From positions 62,001 through 126,000 of the forward strand of contig JAGUQX010000007.1 in assembly GCA_030153485.1 (NCBI GenBank): a stretch of DNA of 64,000 nt, given 5' to 3'. Below, one piece after another: positions 63,421 to 64,000 of the stretch. Position 1 is the first letter of the stretch; each line of letters begins with the position of its first letter. This stretch comes from Oscillospiraceae bacterium (GTDB lineage Bacteria > Bacillota > Clostridia > Oscillospirales > Ruminococcaceae). The notes beneath the pieces are model-generated. The model was given only the letters and a program-made list of their open reading frames with translations. It was not told the DNA's origin and made no database searches. A program made the position numbers and the translations under genes.

Positions 63421-64000
63421 TTGAAAATTACTGATGATGCTTTTTATAAAAATAAAAAACATAAAAAAAACTTAATAATTTATAGAATAATATTTTTTTT
63501 ATTAATAAATTTAATAATATTAGTTTTATTAGATATAAATTTTAGACCTATAATAAAAAATATGTCTGAATATCATGGAAAACTTTTAGCAGTTAAATCA
63601 ATTAACCAAGCTGTATTTAATGAAATAAATAAAAATGAATATGATTCTTTAGATTTAGTTAATTTTTCAAAAGATATAAATGGAAATATAATAGGTGTAA
63701 ATATAGATAATATAGGCATAAATAGAATACAATCTAGAATATCATATGCCATTGTAGAAAATATATTAGAGATTAAAAACCATAAAATAAAAATAAGATT
63801 AGGTACATTATTAGGATCCCATATATTTTCTGGAAGAGGTCCAGAAATGGATTTTATTATTGTTCCAAATGGAAATGTTTCGACCAATATTACAAGTGAA
63901 TTTAACTCTGCAGGTATTAACCAAACTAATCATAAAATAAGCTTAAATATAGAGGTTAATATAAGTGTGATAATTCCTTGGCATACCACCAGAGTTACCG
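63421..64000 (+). CDS. yunB: Sporulation protein YunB, partial
   Basis: The frame opens at TTG 63421 after AGAGGTG and stays open to the right edge (193 codons seen). One N-terminal membrane segment (about 22-42), then the YunB marks: R-P-I-I-K-N-M-S-E-Y, N-Q-A-V-F-N-E-I, G-S-H-I-F-S-G-R-G-P near residue 140, and N-S-A-G-I-N-Q-T-N-H-K. In B. subtilis YunB is a sigma-E controlled mother-cell protein needed for full spore formation. Two codons upstream there is an in-frame ATT, but TTG has the normal role here. Confidence 0.9.
   Translation, partial: MKITDDAFYKNKKHKKNLIIYRIIFFLLINLIILVLLDINFRPIIKNMSEYHGKLLAVKSINQAVFNEINKNEYDSLDLVNFSKDINGNIIGVNIDNIGINRIQSRISYAIVENILEIKNHKIKIRLGTLLGSHIFSGRGPEMDFIIVPNGNVSTNITSEFNSAGINQTNHKISLNIEVNISVIIPWHTTRVT

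Overview
The window is a very AT-rich, gene-dense stretch of a low-GC, endospore-forming Clostridia-type Bacillota chromosome. The evidence for this is the set of sporulation genes (spoIIGA-sigE, spoIIIE, yabP, yabQ, ylbJ, yqfC, yqfD, yunB, a spoVB-like flippase, a ylzJ-like gene), strong GGAGG/GGGGG ribosome binding sites, frequent TTG starts, and conserved Firmicutes gene orders (rqcP-yabP-yabQ-divIC-yabR; yqfC-yqfD-phoH-ybeY-dgkA-era-recO; tepA-ylzJ-uppP-spoIIIE). I cannot place it below class level from the sequence. No rRNA, tRNA, CRISPR array, prophage, plasmid gene or insertion sequence was seen.

Layout. 1-1.4 kb: minus-strand DUF4430 lipoprotein plus an ECF-transporter T subunit that runs off the left edge. 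1.4-4.9 kb: adenine deaminase, a PEBP-family lipoprotein, an HxlR regulator and a cyclophilin. 4.9-8.5 kb: minus-strand glycolytic operon pgk-tpiA-gpmI with its own promoter and a palindrome in the leader. 8.6-10 kb: degV-like and trmL. 10.1-12.2 kb: MacA/MacB-like adaptor and permease with no ATPase gene. 12.3-14.5 kb: minus-strand tsaE-tsaB-rpiB-upp. 14.6-23.5 kb: tepA, a ylzJ-like small gene, uppP, spoIIIE, a YgiQ radical SAM protein, a ComEC-type metallo-hydrolase and an amino-acid permease. 23.5-31.6 kb: a 40-residue cysteine-rich protein, a ClpC-type chaperone, recJ, relA, a metallo-beta-lactamase-fold hydrolase and a zinc-ribbon protein. 31.7-38.3 kb: spoVB-like, hup, rqcP-yabP-yabQ-divIC-yabR, pcrA. 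38.4-44.9 kb: an unrecognised cysteine-rich protein, a dTMP kinase-like protein, DUF2156 and GNAT proteins, 5-formyl-THF cyclo-ligase, mltG and a U32 peptidase-family protein. 44.9-50 kb: minus-strand ylbJ, a small protein, a DnaD-like protein, dnaI, oligoendopeptidase F. 50.1-57.8 kb: yqfC-yqfD-phoH-ybeY-dgkA-era-small ORF-recO-mutS2. 57.8-58.5 kb: minus-strand cysteine-rich repeat protein. 58.6-64 kb: spoIIGA-sigE, SGNH hydrolase, DUF4358 lipoprotein, an unrecognised membrane protein and yunB, which runs off the right edge.

How it fits together: most of the content is core metabolism, translation quality control, replication/repair and sporulation. The spoIIGA-sigE pair makes and activates the first mother-cell sigma factor. 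YabP, YabQ, YqfC, YqfD, YlbJ and YunB are mother-cell products needed for cortex and coat in known spore formers. SpoIIIE pumps the chromosome into the forespore.

Non-routine signals: (i) phoH and spoIIGA both lack an ATG/GTG/TTG at the 5' end of their conserved reading frames, and each has an in-frame ATT 7-8 bases after a ribosome binding site; (ii) the spoIIGA promoter has a long (21 bp) spacer and a Spo0A-box-like sequence over the -35; (iii) three cysteine-rich genes have sigma-K-like promoters; (iv) large perfect palindromes lie upstream of pgk, upstream of the ClpC gene, and between trmL and the MacA-like gene; (v) the MacAB-like pair has no ATPase gene; (vi) several genes are easy to miss (partial ecfT, ylzJ-like, a 40-residue cysteine-rich protein, a 53-residue ORF before recO, partial yunB). 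I did not find a clearly new multi-gene system. All function calls rest on reading motifs by eye, not on database searches.
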